This document shows positions 43,490 through 52,013 of a stretch of 64,000 nt of DNA, piece by piece. The position numbers and the translations under genes are program-made. The first letter of the stretch is position 1. Every line of letters starts with the position of its first letter. The stretch is taken from positions 1 through 64,000 of the forward strand of contig JAKLJI010000015.1 of NCBI GenBank assembly GCA_023151275.1. Direction: 5' to 3'. The stretch is from Bacteroidia bacterium (GTDB lineage: Bacteria; Bacteroidota; Bacteroidia; UKL13-3). The notes under the pieces are model-generated. The model worked only from the letters and a program-made list of their open reading frames with translations. It did no database searches and was not told where the DNA came from.

Positions 43490-46093
43490 ATGGCTAAAAA
43501 GAGCGAGATAGTTGAAACCCCGCTGATGAAGCAATACTTTGAAATCAAAGCAAAGTATCCGGGGGCCATTTTGTTGTTTCGGGTGGGCGATTTTTACGAA
43601 ACCTTTGGAGAAGATGCCGTTAAAGCAGCTTCAATCTTGGGAATTGTTCTTACAAAACGGGCAAATGGTTCGGCCTCCCATGTTGAATTGGCCGGTTTTC
43701 CGCATCATTCTCTCGATAATTACCTTCCCAAATTGGTTAGGGCAGGCGAACGTGTTGCCATTTGCGACCAATTGGAAGACCCCAAGTTGACCAAGAAAAT
43801 CGTGAAGCGTGGAGTAACTGAATTAATTACTCCCGGGGTTTCTTACAACGACAAAATTCTGGATAACCGAAGCAACAATTACCTGGCAGCCATAACCTAT
43901 GATGCAGATTTAGCCGGTGTTGCTTTTCTTGATATTTCAACTGGCGAATTTTTGTGTACCCAAGGTCCGGTTGATTATATCGAGAAATTAATTCAGGGTT
44001 TTAAACCTTCCGAAATACTGGTATCAAAAAAAGACCATAAAAATTTTAGACAGCAATACGGTGAACGCTGGTACACCTACCAGCTTGATGAATGGATTTT
44101 TCAATACCAGTTTGCCTACGATAAACTTCTCAATCACTTTAAAACCCAAAACCTAAAAGGGTTTGGCATACAGGATTTACCACTTGCGATAACTTGTGCA
44201 GGGGTTTGCTTGCATTATTTGGTAGAAACCCATCACGAACAATTGGGTCATATTCAGGGAATTTCCCGAATTATGGAGGAGAAGTTTGTTTGGCTTGATC
44301 GGTTTAGCATTCGTAACCTTGAACTGGTGCAGGCCTCCGGCGACCAAGGTGTATCGTTGCTTCAGGTAATTGATAAAACCGTAAGTCCTATGGGGGCCAG
44401 GTTGCTCAAGCGCTGGTTGTTAATGCCCTTAAAAGACATTAACCTCATCCAGGAGAGATTGGATTTGGTTGAATTGGCTAAAAAAGAAAAGAAATTGAGA
44501 AGAGAACTTGTTGATTTACTTCAACAAGTGGGCGATTTGGAACGATTGGTTTCTAAACTCGCCATGCGCCGCATTGGGCCTCGCGAATTGCAGCAGCTAA
44601 ACAGGTCCCTCAAATTGTTGGTGCCCATTCGTAAATTGCTCATGGATTCTGGGCATTCCCTGTTTTCAAAGTTGGCAGATCAATTGAATCCTTGTACCTG
44701 GGTAACCGAGAAATTGGATAGCCACTTGGAAGCAGAACCTCCTCTAACGGCCAACAAAGGCAATATTATCCGTAAAGGAATTGATGCCAGCTTAGATGAG
44801 TTGAGACAAATTGCATTTGGGGGCAAAGATTATCTGCTTCAACTTCAGCAAAAAGAGCAGCAGGCCACCGGAATTCCCAGTCTGAAAATAGCGTATAATA
44901 ATGTGTTTGGTTATTACCTCGAGGTAACGCATGCGCACAAGGATAAGGTACCTTCCACCTGGATGAGGAAGCAAACTTTAACCAATGCCGAGCGCTACAT
45001 TACTGAAGAATTGAAGCACTACGAAGAGCAAATTCTGGGTGCCGAAGAAAAAATTGTGGCCATTGAAGAGCGCCTGTATCAGGAGTTGGTTAGCGTGTTA
45101 CAGGATTATGTACTACCGGTTCAAACCAATGCTCAGGTAATTGCCAAAATTGATTGTCTTTTTGCTTTTGCTCAACTTGCCGAAAGCAATGGCTACTACA
45201 AACCACTTGTGCATGAGGGTGATGAGTTGATATTAAAAGATGCCAGACATCCGGTTATCGAAAAGCAATTGCCTTTGGGTGAACCCTATATTGCCAATGA
45301 TATTTTTCTTGATAAAGAACAGCAGCAAATTATCATCCTTACCGGTCCAAACATGTCGGGTAAATCAGCCATACTCAGGCAAACGGCTTTATGTGTTTTA
45401 ATGGCTCAAATGGGATGTTTTGTTCCTGCCAAGGAAGCGCGTATTCCCTTGGTAGATCGCATTTTTACGCGGGTTGGTGCCAATGATAACCTGTCGTCGG
45501 GAGAAAGTACCTTCATGGTTGAAATGATTGAAACGGCAAGCATTTTGAATAACCTGAGTCAGCGAAGTTTAATCCTTCTTGATGAAATTGGCAGAGGAAC
45601 TTCTACCTACGATGGTATTTCGCTAGCCTGGGCCATTTCTGAGTATTTGAATAGGCATCCGTATCGACCCAAAACATTATTTGCAACCCATTACCACGAA
45701 TTGAACGAGTTGGAACAGGCCGGTAATGGAATTCGGAACTACCATGTGGGTGTGCGCGAGGCGGATAACAAGGTAATTTTCTTGAGGAAACTCAAAGAGG
45801 GTGGGAGTGAGCACAGTTTTGGAATTCATGTAGCCCGAATGGCTGGTATTCCGAGAACGGTTTTGTTGCGGGCAGATGAAATGTTGAAAGAACTTGAAAA
45901 GAATCGGGAGCACATGCAAGATGGAAAGCCAACCAAGGCCAAAATCAGCCCAATTCAATTAAGTATGTTCCAAATGGAAGACCCATCTATGATGGAAATA
46001 CGCAAGCAATTGGAGCAAATCGACCTGAATACAATCTCTCCAATTGAAGCATTATTGAAGTTGAATGAAATCAAGAAAATTTTGAAATCTTGA
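43490..46093 (+). CDS. mutS: DNA mismatch repair protein MutS
   Basis: An 867-residue mismatch sensor. The mismatch-binding Phe-x-Glu appears in FRVGDFYETFGEDA near residue 35. Walker A is ILTGPNMSGKSAILRQ and Walker B SLILLDEIGRGTSTYDG, followed by FATHYHELNEL. The C-terminal region has a short tail ending near the dimerisation helix-turn-helix. A near box TAACTTG at 43478 ends five bases before the ATG. Confidence 0.97.
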   Translation: MAKKSEIVETPLMKQYFEIKAKYPGAILLFRVGDFYETFGEDAVKAASILGIVLTKRANGSASHVELAGFPHHSLDNYLPKLVRAGERVAICDQLEDPKLTKKIVKRGVTELITPGVSYNDKILDNRSNNYLAAITYDADLAGVAFLDISTGEFLCTQGPVDYIEKLIQGFKPSEILVSKKDHKNFRQQYGERWYTYQLDEWIFQYQFAYDKLLNHFKTQNLKGFGIQDLPLAITCAGVCLHYLVETHHEQLGHIQGISRIMEEKFVWLDRFSIRNLELVQASGDQGVSLLQVIDKTVSPMGARLLKRWLLMPLKDINLIQERLDLVELAKKEKKLRRELVDLLQQVGDLERLVSKLAMRRIGPRELQQLNRSLKLLVPIRKLLMDSGHSLFSKLADQLNPCTWVTEKLDSHLEAEPPLTANKGNIIRKGIDASLDELRQIAFGGKDYLLQLQQKEQQATGIPSLKIAYNNVFGYYLEVTHAHKDKVPSTWMRKQTLTNAERYITEELKHYEEQILGAEEKIVAIEERLYQELVSVLQDYVLPVQTNAQVIAKIDCLFAFAQLAESNGYYKPLVHEGDELILKDARHPVIEKQLPLGEPYIANDIFLDKEQQQIIILTGPNMSGKSAILRQTALCVLMAQMGCFVPAKEARIPLVDRIFTRVGANDNLSSGESTFMVEMIETASILNNLSQRSLILLDEIGRGTSTYDGISLAWAISEYLNRHPYRPKTLFATHYHELNELEQAGNGIRNYHVGVREADNKVIFLRKLKEGGSEHSFGIHVARMAGIPRTVLLRADEMLKELEKNREHMQDGKPTKAKISPIQLSMFQMEDPSMMEIRKQLEQIDLNTISPIEALLKLNEIKKILKS

Positions 46094-46138
46094 AAATCAG
46101 GGAGAAGCTGAAAAGGATGAGTTTTTTTTGCATAAACG

Positions 46139-46169
46139 TTTGGAGGGAATCATTCATTTCATATCTTTG
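46139..46169 (+). promoter_or_regulatory. tRNA-Gly promoter
   Basis: TTTG (46139-46142), a 19-base spacer and TATCTTTG (46162-46169) match the Bacteroidota consensus exactly. The tRNA starts 12 bases later. It is the best promoter in the window. Confidence 0.8.
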
Positions 46170-46181
46170 CACTCCCCAATC

Positions 46182-46254
46182 GCGAGAGTAGCTCAGTTGG
46201 TAGAGCATCACCTTGCCAAGGTGAGGGTCGCGGGTTCGAGTCTCGTCTCTCGCT
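46182..46254 (+). tRNA. tRNA-Gly (anticodon GCC)
   Basis: Cloverleaf: acceptor GCGAGAG (46182-46188) with CTCTCGC (46247-46253). The anticodon stem TCACC/GGTGA encloses TTGCCAA, with anticodon GCC at 46215-46217. The T arm is GCGGG-TTCGAGT-CTCGT. The CCA end is not encoded. Confidence 0.96.
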
Positions 46255-46266
46255 CAACCAAAATCA

Positions 46267-46297
46267 AAGTTATGGTGATTGCCATAACTTTTTTTTT
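46267..46297 (+). terminator. Terminator between the two tRNA genes
   Basis: AAGTTATGG (46267-46275) pairs with CCATAACTT (46282-46290), a perfect 9-bp stem, followed by a run of at least eight T. Confidence 0.8.
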
Positions 46298-46317
46298 GGA
46301 AACCTTTCCTCAGAAAG

Positions 46318-46402
46318 GCCCGGATGGTGGAATTGGTAGACACGCAGGACTTAAAATCCTGTATCCTTTAAAGATGTGCGGGTTCAAGTCCCGCTCCGGG
46401 TA
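46318..46402 (+). tRNA. tRNA-Leu (anticodon TAA)
   Basis: A class II tRNA with a long variable arm. Acceptor GCCCGGA (46318-46324) pairs with TCCGGGT (46395-46401, one G-T pair). The anticodon stem CAGGA/TCCTG encloses CTTAAAA, with anticodon TAA at 46352-46354. The T arm GCGGG-TTCAAGT-CCCGC is perfect. No separate promoter is evident after the preceding terminator. Confidence 0.95.
46378..46402 (+). mobile_element. Probable phage attachment site (tRNA-Leu 3' end)
   Basis: The T arm and acceptor end of tRNA-Leu lie directly upstream of a tyrosine recombinase and a run of phage genes. This is the usual place for att recombination. The exact core cannot be defined because the partner copy lies outside the window. 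Confidence 0.55.
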
Positions 46403-46411
46403 CACACAGAA

Positions 46412-46451
46412 CCCGTCTGATAATCAACAACTTTCAGACGGGATTTTTTTT
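46412..46451 (+). terminator. Terminator after tRNA-Leu
   Basis: CCCGTCTGA (46412-46420) pairs with TCAGACGGG (46434-46442), followed by eight T. Whether it is host or phage DNA depends on the att core position. Confidence 0.8.
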
Positions 46452-46523
46452 GAAAATTCTGATGCCGCAGTGCTTGCCGCACTTGCCGAGTTATCCAGGA
46501 TATACAAGTTGATTCGAAATCCA

Positions 46524-47714
46524 ATGAAACAGCCGCAGAAATACAAGAAAGCCCGCTTGGTAATTCCGGATGCAGGGGCTAAAAATCAACGCTGGTACAT
46601 TGTATTTTGGGTTTGGGATATCAACCAAGGCAAACTTATTCGCAGGTATGATACCACCATGAATTCTATTCAGGATTTGCGAGAACGAAAGCTTTATTCA
46701 AGCAATTTAGTTAGGGAAATAAATAGCCTTTTAGCTAAAAACTATGTAGCCGGTGAAGACCCACAAGCAAAACAAGGCACTGAGGTTTTGCTAAGCATGA
46801 ATGAATTGATTGCTGAGGTACTTAAGGCAAAAAAGAATCTCAAGCATTTCAGAGATTATGAGCAAAAATTAGGCGTGCTTTCGAAGTGGCTTGCAAGCAA
46901 TGGGTTGAAAGAAATGCAGGTAACGGCATTCTCTTCACATTTGGTAAGGAAGTTCATTTCGGATATCGCATCAGAAAAGAATATCGGCATTCGAACTCAG
47001 AATAATTACCTGGCAACCCTATCTATGCTGTTTAATTATGCAAAGGATCATCATGAGTATTTAGACATAAAGAATCCTGTTGAATCAATTGATAAGAAGA
47101 GGAATCCTTTGGGAAAAAACCTTGCATTCAGTCAGGATGAGCAAACCATGCTCATGGAATTCATGATGGAAAAATACCCGTGGCTCGCACTGTTTTGCAC
47201 CACCATGTTTTATACCCTTGCCAGAACAAATGAGCTTGCGCAGCTAAGAATATCAATGGTAGGCAAGTTTGATAAAGGAAAGATTTTCTTTCCGGCAGAC
47301 ATTGTTAAGAATGGTCATGTTTCAGGTATCAGCAAAAATGTTACCATGCCCAAACAGCTGCAGGAATGGTTTGACCTTTATGAAATCAAAAGCTACCCAC
47401 CTGATTACTTTTTATTTGGAAAGGAATTCAAGCCATCAAAAACACCATACAATTCAAGGTATATGGGGGCAAGATTTAGAGAATTGGTATTGGATAAATT
47501 CAACTTCAGTACTGATTACACTCTTTATAGCTGGAAGGCAACTGGTACCAGTATGTATTTATTAAATGGGGTAAGCCCGGGAGCCTTGATGTTGCAAGGC
47601 GGATGGAAAGACCCTAATTCATTTCGGGCATACATAAAAAGCATTGGGGCCCTGGATAACCCGGAGATTATTGATCGAGCCCCACAGCTTGGAATTACTC
47701 CTCAGAAGCCTTAG
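46524..47714 (+). CDS. int: Tyrosine recombinase / phage integrase
   Basis: A 396-residue integrase. It has a SAM-like core-binding domain (residues about 90-190, with NNYLATLSMLFNYAKDHHEY). The catalytic domain has the first Arg in TLARTNELAQLR (residue 234) and the nucleophile Tyr in FRAYIKS (residue 370). The second box reads YSWKATG where HxxRH is usual, and the H/W position in GGWKDP is Trp. Lys in place of the second Arg is common in Bacteroidota integrases. The open frame runs back through both tRNAs, so the first plausible ATG at 46524 was used. Confidence 0.88.
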   Translation: MKQPQKYKKARLVIPDAGAKNQRWYIVFWVWDINQGKLIRRYDTTMNSIQDLRERKLYSSNLVREINSLLAKNYVAGEDPQAKQGTEVLLSMNELIAEVLKAKKNLKHFRDYEQKLGVLSKWLASNGLKEMQVTAFSSHLVRKFISDIASEKNIGIRTQNNYLATLSMLFNYAKDHHEYLDIKNPVESIDKKRNPLGKNLAFSQDEQTMLMEFMMEKYPWLALFCTTMFYTLARTNELAQLRISMVGKFDKGKIFFPADIVKNGHVSGISKNVTMPKQLQEWFDLYEIKSYPPDYFLFGKEFKPSKTPYNSRYMGARFRELVLDKFNFSTDYTLYSWKATGTSMYLLNGVSPGALMLQGGWKDPNSFRAYIKSIGALDNPEIIDRAPQLGITPQKP

Positions 47715-47895
47715 CCTGCATTTCAAACTCCATTTCATCCAGGAAATCACACAAGTCTTGAAGATGCGATTGATGATCAATCAATTCCTCGTGCCTTGGG
47801 TGGTTTTTGGATAGTGAAGCTGCGCGAAGACTAATGAATTCAATTGAGGATTTCCAGCTACTAAGCTGATCGGGTGTTACATTTAGGCTACTCAT
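47695..47895 (-). CDS. Small phage protein, unknown
   Basis: A 66-residue acidic, probably helical protein (HQSHLQDLCDFLDEMEFEMQ). It converges on the integrase with a 20-base overlap. No family is recognised. It lies past the terminator at 47951 relative to the leftward block, so it needs its own promoter, which is not obvious. Confidence 0.5.
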   Translation of the reverse strand: MSSLNVTPDQLSSWKSSIEFISLRAASLSKNHPRHEELIDHQSHLQDLCDFLDEMEFEMQAKASEE

Positions 47896-47950
47896 AAAGT
47901 TTAAAAAATTAGGATGAATTTTTTAAACAATCAATATCCCAAATTGGTAT

Positions 47951-47980
47951 AAAAAAAGCCCGAATATTCGGGCTTTTTTT
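47951..47980. terminator. Terminator at the end of the leftward small-gene pair
   Basis: A perfect 30-base palindrome: seven A, GCCCGAATATTCGGGC, seven T. It works in either direction; the TAA of the gene at 47979 sits on its right edge. Confidence 0.85.
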
Positions 47981-48185
47981 AGTTTGGTAAATGCTCTATT
48001 AGGTTATCGTGCCTAAGCTTTCTTAATGCTTTTTTGACTGCATCTAAAGATATTTCATCATCAAGTACAATCATATCTGAATAATTGCCGCAACTTGATA
48101 CCAATTTAAATATTGAGGTGTCAGAAGTTGCGTGAATGGCAATTGCATTTGCATCAATAAAGCCAAGGAACAAGTCTCTTTCCAT
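47979..48185 (-). CDS. Small phage-region protein, unknown
   Basis: A 68-residue protein starting MERDLFLGFIDANAIAIH and ending in a basic helix (VKKALRKLRHDNLIEHL). The frame is open to 48230, but the ATG at 48185 lies one base beyond the upstream stop, avoiding a 44-base overlap. No function is assigned. Confidence 0.6.
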   Translation of the reverse strand: MERDLFLGFIDANAIAIHATSDTSIFKLVSSCGNYSDMIVLDDEISLDAVKKALRKLRHDNLIEHLPN

Positions 48186-48186
48186 T

Positions 48187-48597
48187 TTAAGCGGTTTGTA
48201 GGATTTCTTGGTGTATGTTTGCAGGCTCACGAGCCTCTCCTAATTCTTGCTGAGATTTCACCTCCATTGAAGGCATAATTTTACCATTAATCAATTTCTT
48301 GTTGATCAATGCTGATTTAAATAGAGCATCAAAATCAGGGGATTGCCATCCTAATTTTTTCAAAGTCATTGCAAATTTTTCGTGACCAGCTTTCATTTCT
48401 TCTTCAATGAAAACTTTCACCAATCTGTTCGCCAAGTCCTGAACCTTGTCCGGATTTTTAGTAGAAAACATCAGGTCAAAGGCAGGAATTGATACATTAA
48501 TGAATCCATCTTTTTCGTGAGGGATTGCGGTTACGTTTACCTCAACTTTCCCATCATCGATGATGACATAGTCAGTTTGTTGGTTGTGCCTTTCCAT
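48187..48597 (-). CDS. Phage-region protein, unknown
   Basis: A 136-residue protein with an N-terminal beta-rich part (DYVIIDDGKVEVNVTAIP) and a helical middle (LANRLVKVFIEEEMKAGHEK). It is paired with the 68-residue gene downstream. The 195 bases upstream (48598-48792) hold the palindrome GCAAATTTGC (48642-48651) and no gene. No family is recognised. Confidence 0.65.
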   Translation of the reverse strand: MERHNQQTDYVIIDDGKVEVNVTAIPHEKDGFINVSIPAFDLMFSTKNPDKVQDLANRLVKVFIEEEMKAGHEKFAMTLKKLGWQSPDFDALFKSALINKKLINGKIMPSMEVKSQQELGEAREPANIHQEILQTA

Positions 48598-48792
48598 AGT
48601 TGATTAAGTTGTTGTGTAATTGATTTGTCGGACAATGATATGCAAATTTGCGCATAGAAACGCATTAAAGTGTAATTTATGGTACAGAAACTTCCGAAAA
48701 AGCCACTTTTTTACCAATAATGTACTAAAAGCTATACAAAAATCCTAGCAGAATTATCTATGGCTAACCTTTCAACATTTGTCATGAAATAC

Positions 48793-49401
48793 CTAAAACC
48801 TTTTTGCAATTTGAATTCCAGTAGGGGCTAAGTTCAAGCCTATTTTGGACTCATTATGCTTGCTTAATTGGTCTCCAGCATTATACCATGAGAAAAGGGC
48901 AATTATATCACAAGCTATTCCCCCAGCCAAAGCCACTGCGAAAAGTGTGTAATCAGACTTCTGTTCGGAATATTCAACTTTACTAGATCCAACTGTTAGT
49001 GTCTTTTTTTCTTCAGTTGAGGTTATTAGAAATGGAGAAATGGCTTTTAGTCCACCTCCAATAACTCCAAAAACTACAGCAGTTTTAATTGAATTACCAG
49101 CTTTCGAGATTGAATTTAGCCCATTAATTTGAATAGGGATTTCAACTGCCTTTGAAGATGTATCCTCTTGGCTTTTTTCATTATATGAAAACCCTTTTAT
49201 TCCAAGCCTAGAATATGAGTATGTTATTGTGGAGTCATAATCAGGCTTGAAGAAAATTGAGTCTTTTGTTACGGATACGATCCTGCATGTGATTGCAAGC
49301 CCTTTTTTAGGGAAAACAGTGTGATTAAACTCAGTTGATTGGGCAAAAAGGAAGTTAGAAATTAATAGGACAAAAATTCCTGTAAGTAATAGGCTTTTCA
49401 T
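48793..49401 (-). CDS. Secreted or envelope protein, unknown (probable moron)
   Basis: A 202-residue protein with a clean signal peptide (residues 1-20, ending FLFAQ). A beta-rich segment (GLAITCRIVSVTKDSIFFKP) resembles small Bacteroidota envelope proteins. Two later hydrophobic stretches (TAVVFGVIGGGLKAISPFLI, FAVALAGGIACDIIALFSW) could be membrane segments. It is unlike the phage structural genes beside it and lies 37 bases beyond the end of the tape measure gene, so it is probably cargo expressed by the lysogen. No function is assigned. Confidence 0.75.
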   Translation of the reverse strand: MKSLLLTGIFVLLISNFLFAQSTEFNHTVFPKKGLAITCRIVSVTKDSIFFKPDYDSTITYSYSRLGIKGFSYNEKSQEDTSSKAVEIPIQINGLNSISKAGNSIKTAVVFGVIGGGLKAISPFLITSTEEKKTLTVGSSKVEYSEQKSDYTLFAVALAGGIACDIIALFSWYNAGDQLSKHNESKIGLNLAPTGIQIAKRF

Positions 49402-49437
49402 GTCTCAAAATTCAAAATAAATTCGGCAATTGCAATA

Positions 49438-51591
49438 TCAGAGCCCTTTCCTCGACTTCACCTCATCCATGCGTTTTAAGGTTCTCTCGTAATAATCCCA
49501 ATCCCAAACGCCTTTAATTCCGTTGTTTTTCAGGTCTTTAAAAAGCTGAACCAATTCCGGATCAGATTGAACAACTACCTGTGGAGCTGCATTGGGTACC
49601 GAAATTTCACTTGGAGAAATTTGTCCTGTTCTCGCCCGCTCCAATTCTCCGGCCATGGCTGATACAACCGGATTTTCAAGCAATCGGCTATTAATAACAT
49701 ACTCTTTGGGGTGAAGAATCGCAGGGAAACCTCCTTTTGAATCCATGTTTCCACCCATGCCGGTATAACCACCTTGGTAGAATTCTGGCATTGGTGTAGC
49801 CAATAAGGCAGCCAGTTGAATACTAGCAGCTGTGGCGGCTGCATAGCGAACTCCGGTGGGGTCTAAAGCCGCAGTTAACCAGGCAAGCGTAGTTTTAATA
49901 GTGGCTTCAAAAATTGCAGCCATCCGTTCGCGCTCGGCTTGCTTGCGCTGTATTTCGCGAGCTTTGGCATCTTCTTCCTGCTGAATTTGCGCCATTTTGG
50001 CGTTGTATTGTTCTTGAGAAATTACCTTGTCTTCAAGTTGTTTAGCAAGATTCTTACGCTTTTCATCATTCACCCTTCTATCTCTTACAAGCTCATTAGC
50101 TTCCATCTGCCCAAACATGTTGTAAATAGCTGATGTTGCACCCATGAATTCTTGGGCATAAGCTTGGTATTTATCCAGGTTGTCCCAGCGTTTTTGCCAC
50201 ATGGCTTCATCATCCTGGTCCATTTCAGTAAACAAGTCACCAACTAAGCTTGCCACTGCCTCAGCTTCATCCTGCTTTGCCTGAAGTTCCTCACTAAATA
50301 CTCCATCTTCAAAATCCTGCAAAAACTGGCGGCTGCGCTGCAAATGCTCAATTTCTTCGTACATAGCTTTGGTGAAAGCTTCTGCCTCTTTTTTGGCATT
50401 TTCGGCAGCTAGTTTCTCGGCTTCCTTTTGTTTTTTTGCGGCCTCTTTTTTCTCCTTGTCTGTAAGTTCTTTCTTGAATACCTGTGTTTTCTCGCTGAGT
50501 GTTTTTGATTTCGATTTAATTACATCCTCTATCGTTTTGAATTCAGCTAACATATCTTTCACAACACCATACTGTTTATTCCAGGCACTTGGATTGTTTT
50601 TGCCATCAATGTTTTGCAGATCTTTCATGTGCTGCTGGAGAGCTGTTTTGCGCATATTCTTAAGCAAATTAAGCTGAGCCATGCTTTGCCCCGTAAGGCT
50701 AATTTTGAGCTCTGCCAATTGCTTATTCTTTTCTTTCTCAAGCTCAGCTATTCCTGCCATACCTTCTTCTGCGGCAACAGCTGCAACACCTTCAAGGGAA
50801 AACTGTCCAGTGGTAATATTTACCATTTTAAACATTCTATCCATCCAATTTATTGCAGTTGATGCTCCATCTGCAATACTTGTAAAAAATGAAACAATAG
50901 CAGGGTTTGAGGTGAGCTTATTCCAGCTTTTCGAAACCTTTTCAACCGAACCGGCAAAATTGTTCTGCATCTCATTTGCCTGCGCAGTAAGGTTATTGTT
51001 ATTAGCCAATGATTCGGAGGCCAGATCAACTTTATCTTTAAGCATTTCTGTGTTGGTGCCAAGCTTTGAAAATACTTCGCTGGCTCCTGCTCCTTGAACT
51101 TCCAGATCCTTGATGATTTTTGCCAATCCGGTGGCGTTTGGTCCAAGTTTTTTGCTGCCTTCCATCACTTTAACAAATGCGCCAAACAAATCCTCATTCA
51201 GAAGTTGCCTGAATGAATCTATCGACATCCCTGCTATTTCTGCAAAGCTTTCAGATTCGGTAAGCATTTTTTGGAGAATCTTCACTACAGCTGTACCACC
51301 GCGTTCAGCGCTTACATTCAATTCCTGAAGGGTGGCTGATAAGCCAAGTACTTGCCCGGTTGATAGCCCTACCTGGATGCCTATACCGCCAATTCGGTTT
51401 GCAAAATCTGCAACTACCGGAGCAGTGGCAACACCTGATTGGGCAAGGGTAAGCATAGCATTTGAAATAAACTGCAAGTCTGTTCCAATATCATTGCTTT
51501 TGATATCGGTAAAAATGTTTCTGAGTTTACTCATTTCAGTTGCCACCTGTTCTGCACCACCTTGAAACTCCATGCCCATGGCAACATTCAT
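49438..51591 (-). CDS. Tail tape measure protein, main C-terminal part (frameshifted from 51597-52013)
   Basis: The 717-residue main part of a TP901-type tape measure protein, which sets tail length. It shows the conserved MGMEFQGGAEQVATEMSKLR and LRQMGVATAPVVADF-like SGVATAPVVADFANRIGGIG segments. Long Lys/Glu/Ala coiled coils follow (KKEAAKKQKEAEKLAAENAK). A hydrophobic stretch near residues 570-610 precedes the typical tail YQGGYTGMGG ... LHPKEYVINSRL. The same frame is open upstream to about 51706, where it encodes the expected VVAGQFGVAKDQIAGFVESV in phase with this part. Confidence 0.85.
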   Translation of the reverse strand: MNVAMGMEFQGGAEQVATEMSKLRNIFTDIKSNDIGTDLQFISNAMLTLAQSGVATAPVVADFANRIGGIGIQVGLSTGQVLGLSATLQELNVSAERGGTAVVKILQKMLTESESFAEIAGMSIDSFRQLLNEDLFGAFVKVMEGSKKLGPNATGLAKIIKDLEVQGAGASEVFSKLGTNTEMLKDKVDLASESLANNNNLTAQANEMQNNFAGSVEKVSKSWNKLTSNPAIVSFFTSIADGASTAINWMDRMFKMVNITTGQFSLEGVAAVAAEEGMAGIAELEKEKNKQLAELKISLTGQSMAQLNLLKNMRKTALQQHMKDLQNIDGKNNPSAWNKQYGVVKDMLAEFKTIEDVIKSKSKTLSEKTQVFKKELTDKEKKEAAKKQKEAEKLAAENAKKEAEAFTKAMYEEIEHLQRSRQFLQDFEDGVFSEELQAKQDEAEAVASLVGDLFTEMDQDDEAMWQKRWDNLDKYQAYAQEFMGATSAIYNMFGQMEANELVRDRRVNDEKRKNLAKQLEDKVISQEQYNAKMAQIQQEEDAKAREIQRKQAERERMAAIFEATIKTTLAWLTAALDPTGVRYAAATAASIQLAALLATPMPEFYQGGYTGMGGNMDSKGGFPAILHPKEYVINSRLLENPVVSAMAGELERARTGQISPSEISVPNAAPQVVVQSDPELVQLFKDLKNNGIKGVWDWDYYERTLKRMDEVKSRKGL

Positions 51592-51596
51592 TTTAT

Positions 51597-52013
51597 CTAC
51601 AGATTCAACAAACCCGGCAATCTGATCCTTGGCAACACCAAACTGCCCGGCAACAACTCGGCAAGCTGCTTGGCATTTTGCCAGGCATTCACAAAGAAAT
51701 CAGCCACTTTTCCTAAGCCAAATGTGGCAAGGTTGGCCCCAAGGTTTCCGATGAATGTGGTTTTAATTTCACTTGCCATTTTGCTAAAGCTAGACTTTGC
51801 CAATCCGGCTTTTACCCGGGTTTGTTCCAGCTCCTTGTTTATGCGCTCAAGATTGGCACTTGCACCTTTAAACTCCTTGCTATCTGTTGCCATGCCGCGC
51901 AGTTCTGAGCGTACTTTACGCGCTGCGGCTTCTAAATCGCGCAAGCTTGCGTTTGCAGCTTTGCCATCTATAATTAGGTGAACCTGCGATTTTTCTTCGT
52001 TATTCCTTGCCAT
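51597..52013 (-). pseudogene. Tail tape measure protein, N-terminal part (frameshifted)
   Basis: This 138-residue frame starts MARNNEEKSQVHLIIDGKAA, typical of tape measure N-termini, and continues through ANAWQNAKQLAE before diverging into LLPGSLVLPRIRLPGLLNL and a stop. Shifting by -1 at about 51657 (after the GAG codon) restores EVVAGQFGVAKDQ and joins the 717-residue frame. A one-base deletion, sequencing error or recoding would explain it; no classic slippery heptamer is seen. Confidence 0.8.

Noticed and set aside
46291-46317. Separate promoter for tRNA-Leu
   Set aside because: Only a T-run and a purine stretch are present; no TAnnTTTG box could be defined.
46128-46523. Upstream extension of the integrase frame through both tRNA genes
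   Set aside because: The frame crosses tRNA-Gly, a terminator and tRNA-Leu; translation there is implausible, so the ATG at 46524 was used.
51597-51680. Programmed -1 frameshift in the tape measure gene
   Set aside because: No X-XXY-YYZ slippery heptamer or obvious downstream structure at the junction; a mutation or read error is simpler, so it is listed only as a frameshift.
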